Below are positions 1 through 8,358 of a DNA stretch of 64,000 bases, in pieces. Source of the stretch: Pedobacter arcticus A12 (lineage in GTDB: Bacteria; Bacteroidota; Bacteroidia; Sphingobacteriales; Sphingobacteriaceae); assembly GCF_000302595.1 (NCBI RefSeq), contig NZ_JH947127.1, positions 787,501 through 851,500 of the forward strand, read 5' to 3'. How positions within the stretch are numbered: the first letter of the stretch is position 1; each line of letters starts with the position of its first letter. The notes under the pieces are model-generated. The model had not been told where the DNA came from, did not search any database, and was given only the letters and a program-made list of their open reading frames with translations. The position numbers were made by a program, and so were the translations under genes.

Positions 1-235
1 GTTTGTATTTGTTATTCCAAACGACCATCCCTTTCAAGCCGATCGAAGCGCTCTAGCCAAATGAGCTAATCCCCCTTTTTGTATTTGTTATTCCAAACGA
101 CCATCCCTTTCAAGCCGATCGAAGCGCTCTAGCCAAATGAGCTAATCCCCCTTGTTTGTATTTGTTATTCCAAACGACCATCCCTTTCAAGCCGATCGAA
201 GCGCTCTAGCCAAATGAGCTAATCCCCCTTTTTGT
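1..235 (-). repeat. Tandem array of three tRNA-like 76-77 bp units
   Basis: Three near-identical units lie head to tail (periods 76 and 77 bp); the first begins at the window edge, so more copies may lie to the left. On the minus strand each unit starts GGGGGATTAGCTCATTTGG and continues CTAGAGCG, a good match to a tRNA acceptor 5' strand plus a complete D-arm (GCTC/GAGC). A weak anticodon-like stem-loop (CTTCG, seven-base loop, TGAAA) follows. The T-arm position has a 5-bp stem around a six-base GAATAA loop without the TTCRA signature, and no 3' acceptor strand pairs with GGGGGAT. They are therefore tRNA-derived or tRNA-like repeats rather than functional tRNAs. The unit length close to a tRNA supports derivation from one, which is inference. 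Confidence 0.7.
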
Positions 236-509
236 TAGAGATGCAAATATGTTAAATAAATCAGAATTTACAAGCGCTTGTTTTATAATTTCTGCAAAAA
301 CACACACTTCTCTAAATCGAAGAGTCTGTAATTCTTTGTCCGCTAAATCACTACGTAAATACCTAAAATGGCAACCGCTACTATTTGTACACTTAAAATC
401 AACTCAAAAATATACAGTGCTTATTTTCTAGGCATGGTTCTTATAGATTACATCTTAGATTATAAGTATAATCAGGTTTAATTATTTACATCTATTTATC
501 TAAAACATT
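236..509. other. Spacer without a convincing gene
   Basis: About 270 bases of AT-rich DNA between the tRNA-like array and the first gene. A 60-codon frame at 249-431 exists, but its composition and lack of domain features do not look like a protein. The stretch just before 510 presumably carries the promoter of the next gene, but I could not find a clear TAnnTTTG box. Confidence 0.5.
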
Positions 510-1106
510 ATGGCAGAAATTAAAATTGAAAAGAAAACAATCATCTGGCCTTGGGTGCTACTTGGTTTAATCATTGTAGCATTGGCCGCATATTTCCTTT
601 TTTTTAAGGATAACAATAGTAATGTAGCTCCATTAACTAATGAAGATGATTCTACAGCAATTCACAACCACGCAGACCATGCAGAAGACGCGGTTGGGGA
701 CTATGTGATGTTTATAGAGAAAGACACCGCTAATATGTCTTTAAGTCATGAATACAGCCATGATGCGTTGACTAAGTTAGCAAATGCAACTGAAGAAACT
801 GCGAACAACAATAACGTTGACATCAGCGAAAACCTTAGTAAGGTAAAGGCACTAGCAGACAAAATTACTCAAAACGAACAATCTACTACCCATGCAGATG
901 ATATCAAAGAATCTGCGAGAATTATAGGTAGTGCTTTAACTTCTATTCAGCAAGCTAAATTTCCTGATTTAAGTGCTGAGGTAAGTAAAGTAATGACCGA
1001 TGCAAATGACATCGATGTTAAGGATTTGACTTTAGACCAAAAAGGTACCGTTAAGGGTTTCTTTAAATCAGCTAAAGACGTGATTAAAAAAATGAACAAT
1101 TATTAA
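510..1106 (+). CDS. Membrane-anchored hypothetical protein
   Basis: I do not recognise the family. The 198-residue protein has a short basic cytoplasmic N-terminus (residues 1-10), one transmembrane helix at about 12-32 (IIWPWVLLGLIIVALAAYF), then an acidic linker and a helical, Ala/Asp/Lys-rich domain of about 150 residues expected outside the cytoplasmic membrane. No cysteine is present and no catalytic motif stands out. The PRC-barrel gene follows after 15 bp and is probably cotranscribed, with a terminator shortly after it. Paired small PRC-barrel and membrane-tethered proteins are often stress or envelope proteins, but that role is only a guess here. Confidence 0.8.
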   Translation: MAEIKIEKKTIIWPWVLLGLIIVALAAYFLFFKDNNSNVAPLTNEDDSTAIHNHADHAEDAVGDYVMFIEKDTANMSLSHEYSHDALTKLANATEETANNNNVDISENLSKVKALADKITQNEQSTTHADDIKESARIIGSALTSIQQAKFPDLSAEVSKVMTDANDIDVKDLTLDQKGTVKGFFKSAKDVIKKMNNY

Positions 1107-1121
1107 TTTTAAACGAACATT

Positions 1122-1610
1122 ATGAAAAACGAAAATAAAGATCTTTACTATCTGCATGACCTATCAGATTATAAAGTTGCGAGCGATTACCCAGATGTTA
1201 GAGGTTGGAAGTTACAAGATGCTTCACACAGAGAAATTGGAGAAATAGACGGACTTCTAGTTAGTAAATCTGCAGAGAGAGTTGTTTATCTAGACATTGA
1301 AGTGAACGAAGGTTTAATCAAAGAAGGTCATGAAGCTTACGCAAAACGAGCTTCAGATGGTGTCCATGAGTTTTTAAATAAAGAAGGAGATGACCACTTA
1401 ATTGTGCCTATTGGTTTGGTGGAAATTGACGAAGATGCAAAAATTGTATTTTCAAACAGTGTTGATTACAGTAGATTTTCTACAACGAGCAGGTATAGTA
1501 AGGAAAATAACATTACCCGTGATTATGAATTAGGGGTTTATAAAAATTATCTTCCTGAGGCTGACGAGCCTTCATCTACTGATTTATACAATAGCAAGGG
1601 ATTCAAATAA
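1122..1610 (+). CDS. PRC-barrel domain protein
   Basis: Residues about 15-115 fit the PRC-barrel fold: DVRGWKLQDASHREIGEIDG is the typical G-W-x-V-x-D...G-x-I/V-x-x-L opening, followed by VVYLDIEV and later HLIVPIGLVEID. Bacterial members are small stand-alone proteins with poorly known roles; the fold is shared with the photosynthetic reaction-centre H subunit and RimM. There is no signal peptide or membrane segment, so it is probably cytoplasmic. It follows the membrane protein gene by 15 bp and precedes a strong terminator, so the two form a two-gene unit. The exact function cannot be told from sequence. Confidence 0.85.
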   Translation: MKNENKDLYYLHDLSDYKVASDYPDVRGWKLQDASHREIGEIDGLLVSKSAERVVYLDIEVNEGLIKEGHEAYAKRASDGVHEFLNKEGDDHLIVPIGLVEIDEDAKIVFSNSVDYSRFSTTSRYSKENNITRDYELGVYKNYLPEADEPSSTDLYNSKGFK

Positions 1611-1633
1611 GTTTAATTTATGCAGATTACAAA

Positions 1634-1672
1634 AAATGGCGAGCACTCATAAAGAGCGTTCGCCATTTTATT
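1634..1672 (+). terminator. Intrinsic terminator after the PRC-barrel gene
   Basis: Arms AAATGGCGA (1634-1642) and TCGCCATTT (1660-1668) are perfectly complementary, with a further partial stem inside (CTC/GAG) and a short T-rich 3' side. It lies 24 bp after the stop of the upstream gene. Confidence 0.75.
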
Positions 1673-1757
1673 ACAGGTATATCCGTAAAATCTAATTGAT
1701 AATATACAAAATTACAAAGCAAAAAAGGTGGAATTTAATTCCTTTTTTGGTTAAGTA

Positions 1758-2837
1758 TTATTTAATAAACGGATAATCAGTATATCCTTTTGCACCAGGG
1801 GTGTAAAACGTATCGAAATCTGGCTGATTAAGCTCCGCTCCTGCTTTATATCTTTCTAACAAATCTGGATTTGCTAAATATGGTTTTCCAAAAGCAATTA
1901 GATCTGCAGTTTTATTTTCTAACGCTTGGTTGGCTTTTTTATCATCAAAATCACCACAAAGAATCAAAGTACCCTCAAAGTTTTCTCTAATATTTTTTCT
2001 TACTTCTTCCGGAAGTGGTGTTGAGCCCATTGCAGAATGATCTAACAAGTGAAGATAAACGGGTTTCAGTTTATTAAGTTCCACTGCTAAATAATGATAA
2101 GTCTCTTCCATTTCTGGATAAGCGCTCATATCATTGAAAGCCCCGTTAGGCGAAAGTCTTATACCAACTTTTTCTGCACCAATTGCCTCCACAGTTTTCT
2201 CAACGACATTTAAAAGAAACCTTGATCTATTGTGGATGCTTCCACCGAATTCATCTTTTCGGTAATTGCTGTTGGGATTCAAAAACTGCTCAATCAAATA
2301 ACCATTTGCACCATGAATTTCAACACCGTCAAAACCAGCTTCAACAGCTAAAACAGATGCATTTACATAATCGTCAATAGCTTCATGCACATCATTGATG
2401 GTCATTTCTTGGGGCAAATCGTTCTCTTTCATTCCCTCTTGGTCGGTATACATTTGGCCTTCGGCAATAATGGCAGACGGTGCAACAACCTTAGCTCCGG
2501 TAGGTAAATTTAAATGATGCCCAATTCTACCGCAGTGCATCAGCTGTAAAAATATTCTTCCACCATTTTTATGCACAGCGTCTGTGGTTAGTTTCCACCC
2601 ATCAACATGGTGCTGGTTGTACATTGCCGGTATTCTGGGATAACCCAAACCATTTGCAGATGGTGAAGTACCCTCTGTTACAATAAGCCCAGCTCCTGCT
2701 CTTTGCCCATAGTATGTTGCCATTAACTCGTTCGGGATATTATCCACCGCTCTTGAGCGAGTCATAGGAGCCATAACCGACCGATTTTTTAATTTGATAT
2801 CTCCTAGTTGATAGGCTTCAAAGAGCTGATTTTCCAT
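1758..2837 (-). CDS. Old yellow enzyme family alkene reductase (NADH:flavin oxidoreductase)
   Basis: A 359-residue FMN-dependent TIM-barrel reductase of the OYE/NemA class, which reduces activated C=C bonds (enals, enones, maleimides) with NAD(P)H. Landmarks: PMTRSRA near residue 24, YYGQRAGAGLIVTEGT around 43-58, FLQLMHCGRIGH around 96-107, and the substrate-binding pair in EIHGANGYLIEQFLNP (His and Asn, about 173-188), then FGGS and IAFGKPYLANPDL near the C-terminus (phosphate binding). Length and motif order are complete. It stands alone, divergent from the TonB receptor gene. It is probably cytoplasmic and involved in electrophile detoxification; the physiological substrate is unknown. 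Confidence 0.93.
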   Translation of the reverse strand: MENQLFEAYQLGDIKLKNRSVMAPMTRSRAVDNIPNELMATYYGQRAGAGLIVTEGTSPSANGLGYPRIPAMYNQHHVDGWKLTTDAVHKNGGRIFLQLMHCGRIGHHLNLPTGAKVVAPSAIIAEGQMYTDQEGMKENDLPQEMTINDVHEAIDDYVNASVLAVEAGFDGVEIHGANGYLIEQFLNPNSNYRKDEFGGSIHNRSRFLLNVVEKTVEAIGAEKVGIRLSPNGAFNDMSAYPEMEETYHYLAVELNKLKPVYLHLLDHSAMGSTPLPEEVRKNIRENFEGTLILCGDFDDKKANQALENKTADLIAFGKPYLANPDLLERYKAGAELNQPDFDTFYTPGAKGYTDYPFIK

Positions 2838-2952
2838 GTATTGAAATTTAAATGTTCAGACAGCTATTTAACAATAATCAGTCCGAGTTTAAATTTATTG
2901 ATTGATTCAATTAATTCTGACAAAAAACAATCAAAACATTAGCAAAATAAAT

Positions 2953-2983
2953 TTTGTTAGATTAATCTAACTTTATATATTTG
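2953..2983 (+). promoter_or_regulatory. Promoter with a perfect 16-bp palindrome in the spacer
   Basis: TTTG (2953-2956) and TATATTTG (2976-2983) match the Bacteroidota -33/-7 pattern with a 19-bp spacer. The spacer is occupied by GTTAGATTAATCTAAC (2956-2971), a perfect palindrome that would place a bound regulator over the promoter of the TonB receptor gene at 3009. The TTAG...CTAA layout recalls DtxR/MntR/IdeR-type boxes; that link is inference. Confidence 0.6.
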
Positions 2984-3008
2984 CATCATCGAAATATAAA
3001 AACAGACT

Positions 3009-5339
3009 ATGCTAATAAAATACTTTAAATTAAACACCTTCTTATTACTGGCCGGACTAATTCTATCATCGTCTGCTGTAATTGCTCAAAACGGTTCTAT
3101 ATCCGGAATTGTAAAATCAGATGGATTTCCACTTTCTTCAGCTGCGGTTTCCATTAAAAAAACAGCTATGGGAAATGCAACGGATGCAGATGGAAAATAT
3201 GATATTCAAAAAGTACCTGCTGGCACTTACAAAATTCAGGCTTCATCAATCGGTTTTAACGTTTCAGAAAAAACAGTGGTAATTTCGGCAGGACAAAACT
3301 TGGTCCTAAACTTTGAGTTAGTCGCTAATATTTCTTCATTAGATCAAGTGGTGGTAACTGGAACACGGACTCCAAAACGACAAACCAATTCTCCGGTAAT
3401 TGTAAACCTCATCAACAGTAAAACCTTAGACCAAGTTATTGCAACAAGCCTTTCCGAAGGTTTAAAATACCAACCAGGTTTACGCGTTGAAACAGATTGC
3501 CAGACTTGTAATTATACGCAATTACGCATGAACGGATTACAGGGTGGGTATTCCCAAATTTTGGTAAACAGTCGTCCCATTTTTAGTCCGCTAACCGGGC
3601 TTTATGGTATGGAGCAAATCCCAACCAACATGATTGATAGAATTGAGGTGGTACGTGGTGGAGTTTCTGCGCTTTATGGATCTAGCGCTATTGGTGGAAC
3701 CGTAAACGTTATTACTAAAGTACCAGTTAGCAATAGCTACAGTTTAACCAATACTTTTCAAAGTATAAAAGGACAAACTACAGACAACATCATTTCTGGT
3801 AACGCATCTATTGTTAACGATGATAGAAATGCAGGAATTAGTTTTTTTGTTAATAACAGAAATCGTGGTCATTATGATGCAAACGGAGATAATTTTTCAG
3901 AACTTCCTAAACTAAAAGACAATACTTTTGGCACCAATATATTTTTCAAACCAACAGAAAACCAAAAACTGGAGGTTAGTTTAAGCAGTATTTATGAGTA
4001 TCGTTTTGGTGGCGAGATTGTAAACAAACCTGCTTATTTAGCTAAACAATCGGAAGAAAGAACACATAACGTTTTGATGGGTAGTGCAGATTATTCCATC
4101 AGTTTTAACGAAAATAAAAACTCATTGAGCTTTTACTACGGCGGACAAAACACCAAAAGAAATCATTATACCGGCATCAACCCAGATGATGCTGGAGAAT
4201 TAGCGCTTTTTTTTGCAGATCCACCTTACGGAACATCAGACGTTACCACACACCAAGGTGGTGTACAGTTCAACAACGGACTCGATAATTTTCTGGGAGG
4301 TAAAGCCGTACTAACAACTGGCGCAGAATATGTTTACGACTCGGTTTTTGATGAAATTGAACCCTACAACTACCTTATTGATCAAACTACAAAAAACGTT
4401 GGTGTATTTGTGCAGAACGATTGGGATATCACCAAAGATTTAAACTTTTTAACAGGGTTTAGATTAGACAAGCACAACTTGGTTGACCACGTAATTTTTA
4501 GTCCGCGGTTATCTTTAATGTACAAACTGCAAAAAGAAACACAATTTAGGTTAGGTTGGGGTACGGGATTTAGAGCTCCACAGGCATTTGATGCAGACTT
4601 ACACATTGCATTTGCGGGCGGTGGAGTCTCCCGTATTTCTTTGGCCGATGATTTAAAAGAAGAGCGTTCTAACAGTTTTACGGGTTCTGTAAATTATGAT
4701 AAAGCAACAGCGCATTTTATTGCAGGCTTTACCTTAGAAGGATTTTACACCCAATTAAAAGATGCTTTTTTCCAATATCCACTAGGCCCGGATGCTTTAG
4801 GCGAAAGATTCGAAAAAAGAAATGGACCTAGCGCTACCGTAAAAGGAATAACTTTAGAAGCCAGAGCAAACTTTGATTACGTGGTACAGCTTGATGCAGG
4901 CTTTACCTCACAACTGAGCGAATTTAACGAAGCTGTTGAAAATGTTGCAGGCCTAGCTTTAAAACGCGAATTTTTACGTACACCAAATAACTATGGGTAT
5001 GCGACCGTAACTTATAACCCAACAAAAAACTGGAACATTAGCGGAAACTTGGTTTACACTGGCAGTATGCTTTTAGCCCACGTTGCTGGTGCTGGAACCG
5101 GACAAGCAGTTGATGAATATTTCACTACAAAATCATTTACTGATGTTGGTTTTAGAATAGGCCACACTTTTGAACTGGATAAAGTAAAATCGGGTTTAGA
5201 ATTATTTGCGGGTATGAAAAACGTTCTAGACCAGTACCAAAATGATTTCGATATCGGAAAAAACAGAGATAGCAATTACGTTTATGGTCCATCTTTACCA
5301 CGAAGTGTAATTTTTGGGTTGCGATTAAAATCTCTTTAA
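3009..5339 (+). CDS. TonB-dependent outer-membrane receptor
   Basis: A 776-residue receptor. Residues 1-27 form a Sec signal peptide ending at AVIAQ. Residues about 30-110 are a CarboxypepD_reg-like beta-sandwich (SGIVKSDGFPLSSAAVSIKK), typical of Bacteroidota receptors. The plug starts at VVVTGTRTPKRQ (about 115), contains the cysteine pair DCQTCNYTQLRMNG, and ends with VEVVRGGVSALYGSSAIGG. The rest is the 22-strand barrel, ending GLRLKSL. The ligand cannot be read from sequence: small chelated metals, heme or cobalamin are all possible for this plug type. It shares an operon with the thioredoxin-like gene 13 bp downstream. The palindrome in its promoter suggests repression by a metal-sensing regulator (inference). 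Confidence 0.92.
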   Translation: MLIKYFKLNTFLLLAGLILSSSAVIAQNGSISGIVKSDGFPLSSAAVSIKKTAMGNATDADGKYDIQKVPAGTYKIQASSIGFNVSEKTVVISAGQNLVLNFELVANISSLDQVVVTGTRTPKRQTNSPVIVNLINSKTLDQVIATSLSEGLKYQPGLRVETDCQTCNYTQLRMNGLQGGYSQILVNSRPIFSPLTGLYGMEQIPTNMIDRIEVVRGGVSALYGSSAIGGTVNVITKVPVSNSYSLTNTFQSIKGQTTDNIISGNASIVNDDRNAGISFFVNNRNRGHYDANGDNFSELPKLKDNTFGTNIFFKPTENQKLEVSLSSIYEYRFGGEIVNKPAYLAKQSEERTHNVLMGSADYSISFNENKNSLSFYYGGQNTKRNHYTGINPDDAGELALFFADPPYGTSDVTTHQGGVQFNNGLDNFLGGKAVLTTGAEYVYDSVFDEIEPYNYLIDQTTKNVGVFVQNDWDITKDLNFLTGFRLDKHNLVDHVIFSPRLSLMYKLQKETQFRLGWGTGFRAPQAFDADLHIAFAGGGVSRISLADDLKEERSNSFTGSVNYDKATAHFIAGFTLEGFYTQLKDAFFQYPLGPDALGERFEKRNGPSATVKGITLEARANFDYVVQLDAGFTSQLSEFNEAVENVAGLALKREFLRTPNNYGYATVTYNPTKNWNISGNLVYTGSMLLAHVAGAGTGQAVDEYFTTKSFTDVGFRIGHTFELDKVKSGLELFAGMKNVLDQYQNDFDIGKNRDSNYVYGPSLPRSVIFGLRLKSL

Positions 5340-5352
5340 AAATCTTCTACCT

Positions 5353-5847
5353 ATGAAGTTAAAACAGGTTGTTATGATGGTTCTATGGCTGGGTAGTTTT
5401 CTACCCGGTCATTGTTCTTTTGCGCAAAATTCCAATGTAAAAATCAATTGGATTTCCTTTTCGCAATTAAATGATTCTTTAAAGGTAAACCCAAAACCTG
5501 TACTAGTTGATTTTTACGCCGATTGGTGTGGCGTTTGCAAACAAATGGAACGTAGCACTTTTGAAGATGAACGCGTGGTTGAAACCCTAAACAAAAACTA
5601 CTACGCCGTTAAAATGAACGTAGAAACGAAAGACACCATTTCCTTTGGCAATCAAATTTTTGTGAATAAACGCATTAAAAAAGTAAATCCCGTTCATGAT
5701 ATTGCTTTGTTGATGGCTAGTAGAAAAGACAAACCTTTTTCCTTACCGGCTATCGTTTTGTTAGATGAAAAGTTTAACGCAGAAGCCAGGTATTTCCAGT
5801 TTTTGGATGCGGAGGCGATGGAGAAAATTTTAACTAAGGAAAATTAG
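5353..5847 (+). CDS. Periplasmic thioredoxin-fold protein
   Basis: A 164-residue secreted thioredoxin-like protein with a signal peptide (residues 1-24, ending CSFAQ) and the active-site motif DFYADWCGVCKQM at about 52-64. The CGVC redox pair and the following STFEDERVVETLNKNYYAVKMNVE resemble the thioredoxin_7/DUF255-like group of Bacteroidota. A cis-proline-like element, SLPAIVLLD, lies near residue 137. It lies 13 bp after the TonB receptor, so it is cotranscribed. It may reduce periplasmic disulfides or a ligand brought in by the receptor, whose plug also carries a CxxC. This functional coupling is inference. Confidence 0.88.
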   Translation: MKLKQVVMMVLWLGSFLPGHCSFAQNSNVKINWISFSQLNDSLKVNPKPVLVDFYADWCGVCKQMERSTFEDERVVETLNKNYYAVKMNVETKDTISFGNQIFVNKRIKKVNPVHDIALLMASRKDKPFSLPAIVLLDEKFNAEARYFQFLDAEAMEKILTKEN

Positions 5848-6322
5848 ATTCTCGAAAATTCCGTCATGTTGAACGATAGTGGAACATCTCACAAATAGGT
5901 ATTGCAACAATACGTGGTTTGGTTTCGAGATGCTTTGTCCGAACAGAGTCTCCTTTGAGACGCTACGTTTACAAAAATTAGATTTAGGGCGTTCGAACAC
6001 GCTTTGCACTCATACTGCACAAGGCATTAGCCACGGGCCGGTATCCGCTTCAATCGTTAATCGCAACCTAAGTTGTATTAATTTTGACAAGGTAACAAGC
6101 TCTTTTAACTTTTTACTTTCCAATTTCCATAATTGTCTTTAACAGCGCAGGGTCGTCTGCAACAGACCCTGCTTGGACATGAGGAGATTTACGTTTTCAA
6201 AAAATCCGTCGTGTTGAACGATAGTGAAACATCTCATAAATAGGTGTGACGCGTTATATGAATAATTGCTTGTGAGACGTTTCGTAACCTCAACGTGACG
6301 AATGGTTTTCAGCGAAAACGTT
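5848..6322. repeat. Spacer filled with decayed dispersed repeats
   Basis: The stretch between the thioredoxin and DoxX-like genes holds a 40-bp repeat at 5861-5900 and 6206-6245 (37 of 40 bases identical). An inverted partial copy at 6273-6300 makes 6206-6300 an imperfect palindromic element. Between them, 5987-6065 looks like another repeat fragment (gggcgttcg...ggtatccgcttcaatc). An 87-codon frame at 5879-6142 runs through this repeat DNA and is not believed. Confidence 0.65.
6147..6172. repeat. Perfect 8-bp inverted repeat hairpin
   Basis: GCAGGGTC (6147-6154) and GACCCTGC (6165-6172) are perfectly complementary around a 10-base loop that can form its own small GTC/GAC pairing. No T-run follows, so it is more like a REP hairpin than a terminator. 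Confidence 0.65.
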
Positions 6323-6682
6323 TTAATTCCGCGTAAAAATCCAAGCCCAATAAATCAGTAGAAATTGAAATGGCAACCTGATTAAAGAAAGATAAAATAA
6401 CCATCCATTAACATTGTATTGGTCAATACTCATTTGAATATTCGCTGGAAACACGGCAATTAAAAGTACAATTATGCACCACGCTCCTATTTTCCTTGTT
6501 TGTTTAGAAAGCAATAAAGCACCCGCAATAATTTCTGCCAAACCACTTAGGTAAACCAATTGCAAATGTATTGGTAAATAGGATGGCATAATTTGCAGAT
6601 AAAATTTGGGATTTACCAAATGGTTGATGCCCGCTGATATATAAATGCAAGCCATTAAAATGGCGTAACGATGCTTTTTCAT
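6323..6682 (-). CDS. DoxX-like small membrane protein
   Basis: A 119-residue integral membrane protein with four hydrophobic segments (about 5-25, 40-60, 66-84, 95-115) and a DoxX-type layout: ACIYISAGINHLVNPKFYLQIMP at the start, then LSGLAEIIAGALLL and GAWCIIVLLIAVFPANIQM. DoxX-like proteins occur in the cytoplasmic membrane and have been linked to redox or thiol stress in some species; the function here is unknown. It is monocistronic, on the strand opposite to its neighbours, and embedded between repeat-rich spacers. Confidence 0.85.
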   Translation of the reverse strand: MKKHRYAILMACIYISAGINHLVNPKFYLQIMPSYLPIHLQLVYLSGLAEIIAGALLLSKQTRKIGAWCIIVLLIAVFPANIQMSIDQYNVNGWLFYLSLIRLPFQFLLIYWAWIFTRN

Positions 6683-6753
6683 TAATGTGTTTTGTTAAAG
6701 ATAACGCTTTTAATTTCCACTACTTAAATGCGCAAAGAAAGCCCCCTTTAAAA

Positions 6754-6840
6754 TAGCCCCGATTGCTTGGAAATCCTTTTTGCCACTATCCATCTTGCAG
6801 ATGGGCAAAAAGATTGCAACGTAAAGCGGGACTGTCGGGA
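6754..6840 (-). repeat. Dispersed hairpin repeat (copy related to 42611-42697)
   Basis: On the minus strand this carries CAATCTTTTTG, a variable loop and CAAAAAGGATTTCC, forming a CTTTTTG/CAAAAAG hairpin flanked by GC-rich sequence. The same elements in the same order occur on the plus strand at 42611-42697. It lies in the spacer upstream of the dihydrolipoyl dehydrogenase gene. Confidence 0.6.
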
Positions 6841-6954
6841 ATTGGTAGCACAAACGCTCCTGCTTCATAAAACGCTTTAACGACAATTAAATTAACACCA
6901 AACTTAGATAGCATAAATTTTTCCTTAATTTAGCACAAACAAAAAACAATTAAA

Positions 6955-8358
6955 ATGCAGTACGACGTCATCGTTATAGGTTCTGGTCCGGGTGGATATG
7001 TTGCAGCAATCCGCTGTGCACAATTGGGTTTAAAAACCGCTATGGTTGAAAAATACGCCACTTTTGGTGGTACTTGTTTAAACGTGGGCTGTATTCCGTC
7101 GAAGGCACTTTTAGATTCTTCTGAGCATTACCACAACGCCACGCACACTTTTGCCGAGCATGGAATTGATGTGAAAGAGGTAAAAGTAAACCTGCCACAA
7201 ATGATCAAAAGAAAGAATGAAGTGGTGGAACAAACTACCGGCGGCATTACTTTTTTAATGAAAAAAAACAAGGTGGATACTTTTGAAGGATTAGGTTCTT
7301 TTAAAGATAAAAACACGGTTAAAATAGCTCTAACAAAAGGTGGCGAGCAGGAAATTACCGGTAAAAATGTAATTATTGCTACCGGAAGCAAGCCTACAGA
7401 GTTGCCTTTCTTGAAAACTGACGGCAAAAGAATTATTACTTCTACCGAAGCTTTAAATTTAACCGAGGTGCCTAAGCATATGGTGCTGATTGGTGGCGGT
7501 GTAATTGGTTTGGAGTTGGGTTCGGTTTATGCCCGTTTAGGTTCTGAAGTTACCGTAGTTGAATTTATGGATGCCATTATCCCAACGATGGACAAAACTT
7601 TGGGCAAGGAATTACAAAAATCTTTAACCAAATTAGGAATGAAGTTTTTGTTGAGCCATAAAGTTACGGGTGCTACCGTTAAAGGCAAAAAAGTAACGGT
7701 GACTGCGGATTCGCCAAAGGGAGAAAAAGTTGTTTTAGAAGGTGATTATTGTTTGGTTGCTGTCGGTAGAACGGCTTATTCTGAAGGATTAGGTCTAGAA
7801 AAAATAGGTATCACGGTTGATGAACGCGGTAAAAAAATTCCGGTTAACGATCATTTAGAAACTTCGGTAAAAGGAATTTATGCTATTGGCGATGTGATTA
7901 AAGGTGCAATGCTGGCTCACAAAGCTGAAGAAGAAGGAACTTTTGTTGCAGAAACCATTGCAGGGCAAAAGCCTCATATCAATTATAATTTAATTCCGGG
8001 TGTAGTTTATACTTGGCCAGAGGTTGCCTCTGTAGGTTATACCGAAGAGCAATTGAAAGAAAAAGGAACGAAATATAAAACTGGTATTTTTCCATTTAAA
8101 GCGAGCGGAAGAGCGAGAGCAAGCATGGATACGGATGGTTTGGTGAAAGTTTTAGCTGATTCTGCAACAGACGAGATTTTAGGTGTTCACATGATTGGTC
8201 CGCGTACTGCGGATATGATTGCGGAAGCGGTTGTCGCTATGGAATTTAGAGCAAGTGCAGAAGATATTGGTAGAATTAGCCATGCCCACCCAACTTTTAC
8301 AGAAGCTTTTAAAGAAGCAGCTTTAGCAGCAACTGACAATAGAGCGATACATATTTAA
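6955..8358 (+). CDS. lpdA: Dihydrolipoyl dehydrogenase (E3)
   Basis: A 467-residue flavoprotein disulfide reductase that reoxidises the dihydrolipoyl groups of pyruvate and 2-oxoglutarate dehydrogenase complexes and the glycine cleavage system. Visible elements: FAD-binding GSGPGGYVAA at residue 8, the redox-active disulfide GGTCLNVGCIPSK (about 39-51), NAD-binding GGGVIGLELGSVYARLG (about 180-196), the second FAD motif GIYAIGDV (about 306), and the C-terminal His-Glu pair HAHPTFTEAFKEA, which belongs to the partner subunit's active site. Length is normal. No complex subunits lie next to it; it is a single gene followed by repeats and a very long palindrome. Confidence 0.96.
   Translation: MQYDVIVIGSGPGGYVAAIRCAQLGLKTAMVEKYATFGGTCLNVGCIPSKALLDSSEHYHNATHTFAEHGIDVKEVKVNLPQMIKRKNEVVEQTTGGITFLMKKNKVDTFEGLGSFKDKNTVKIALTKGGEQEITGKNVIIATGSKPTELPFLKTDGKRIITSTEALNLTEVPKHMVLIGGGVIGLELGSVYARLGSEVTVVEFMDAIIPTMDKTLGKELQKSLTKLGMKFLLSHKVTGATVKGKKVTVTADSPKGEKVVLEGDYCLVAVGRTAYSEGLGLEKIGITVDERGKKIPVNDHLETSVKGIYAIGDVIKGAMLAHKAEEEGTFVAETIAGQKPHINYNLIPGVVYTWPEVASVGYTEEQLKEKGTKYKTGIFPFKASGRARASMDTDGLVKVLADSATDEILGVHMIGPRTADMIAEAVVAMEFRASAEDIGRISHAHPTFTEAFKEAALAATDNRAIHI

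Noticed and set aside
1-235. CRISPR array
   Set aside because: Units are contiguous without unique spacers and show tRNA-like structure.
249-431. 60-codon frame after the tRNA-like repeats
   Set aside because: Composition is unlike a protein, no start context, no neighbour support.
5879-6142. 87-codon frame
   Set aside because: It starts inside a 40-bp repeat and runs through repeat relics; no domain features.
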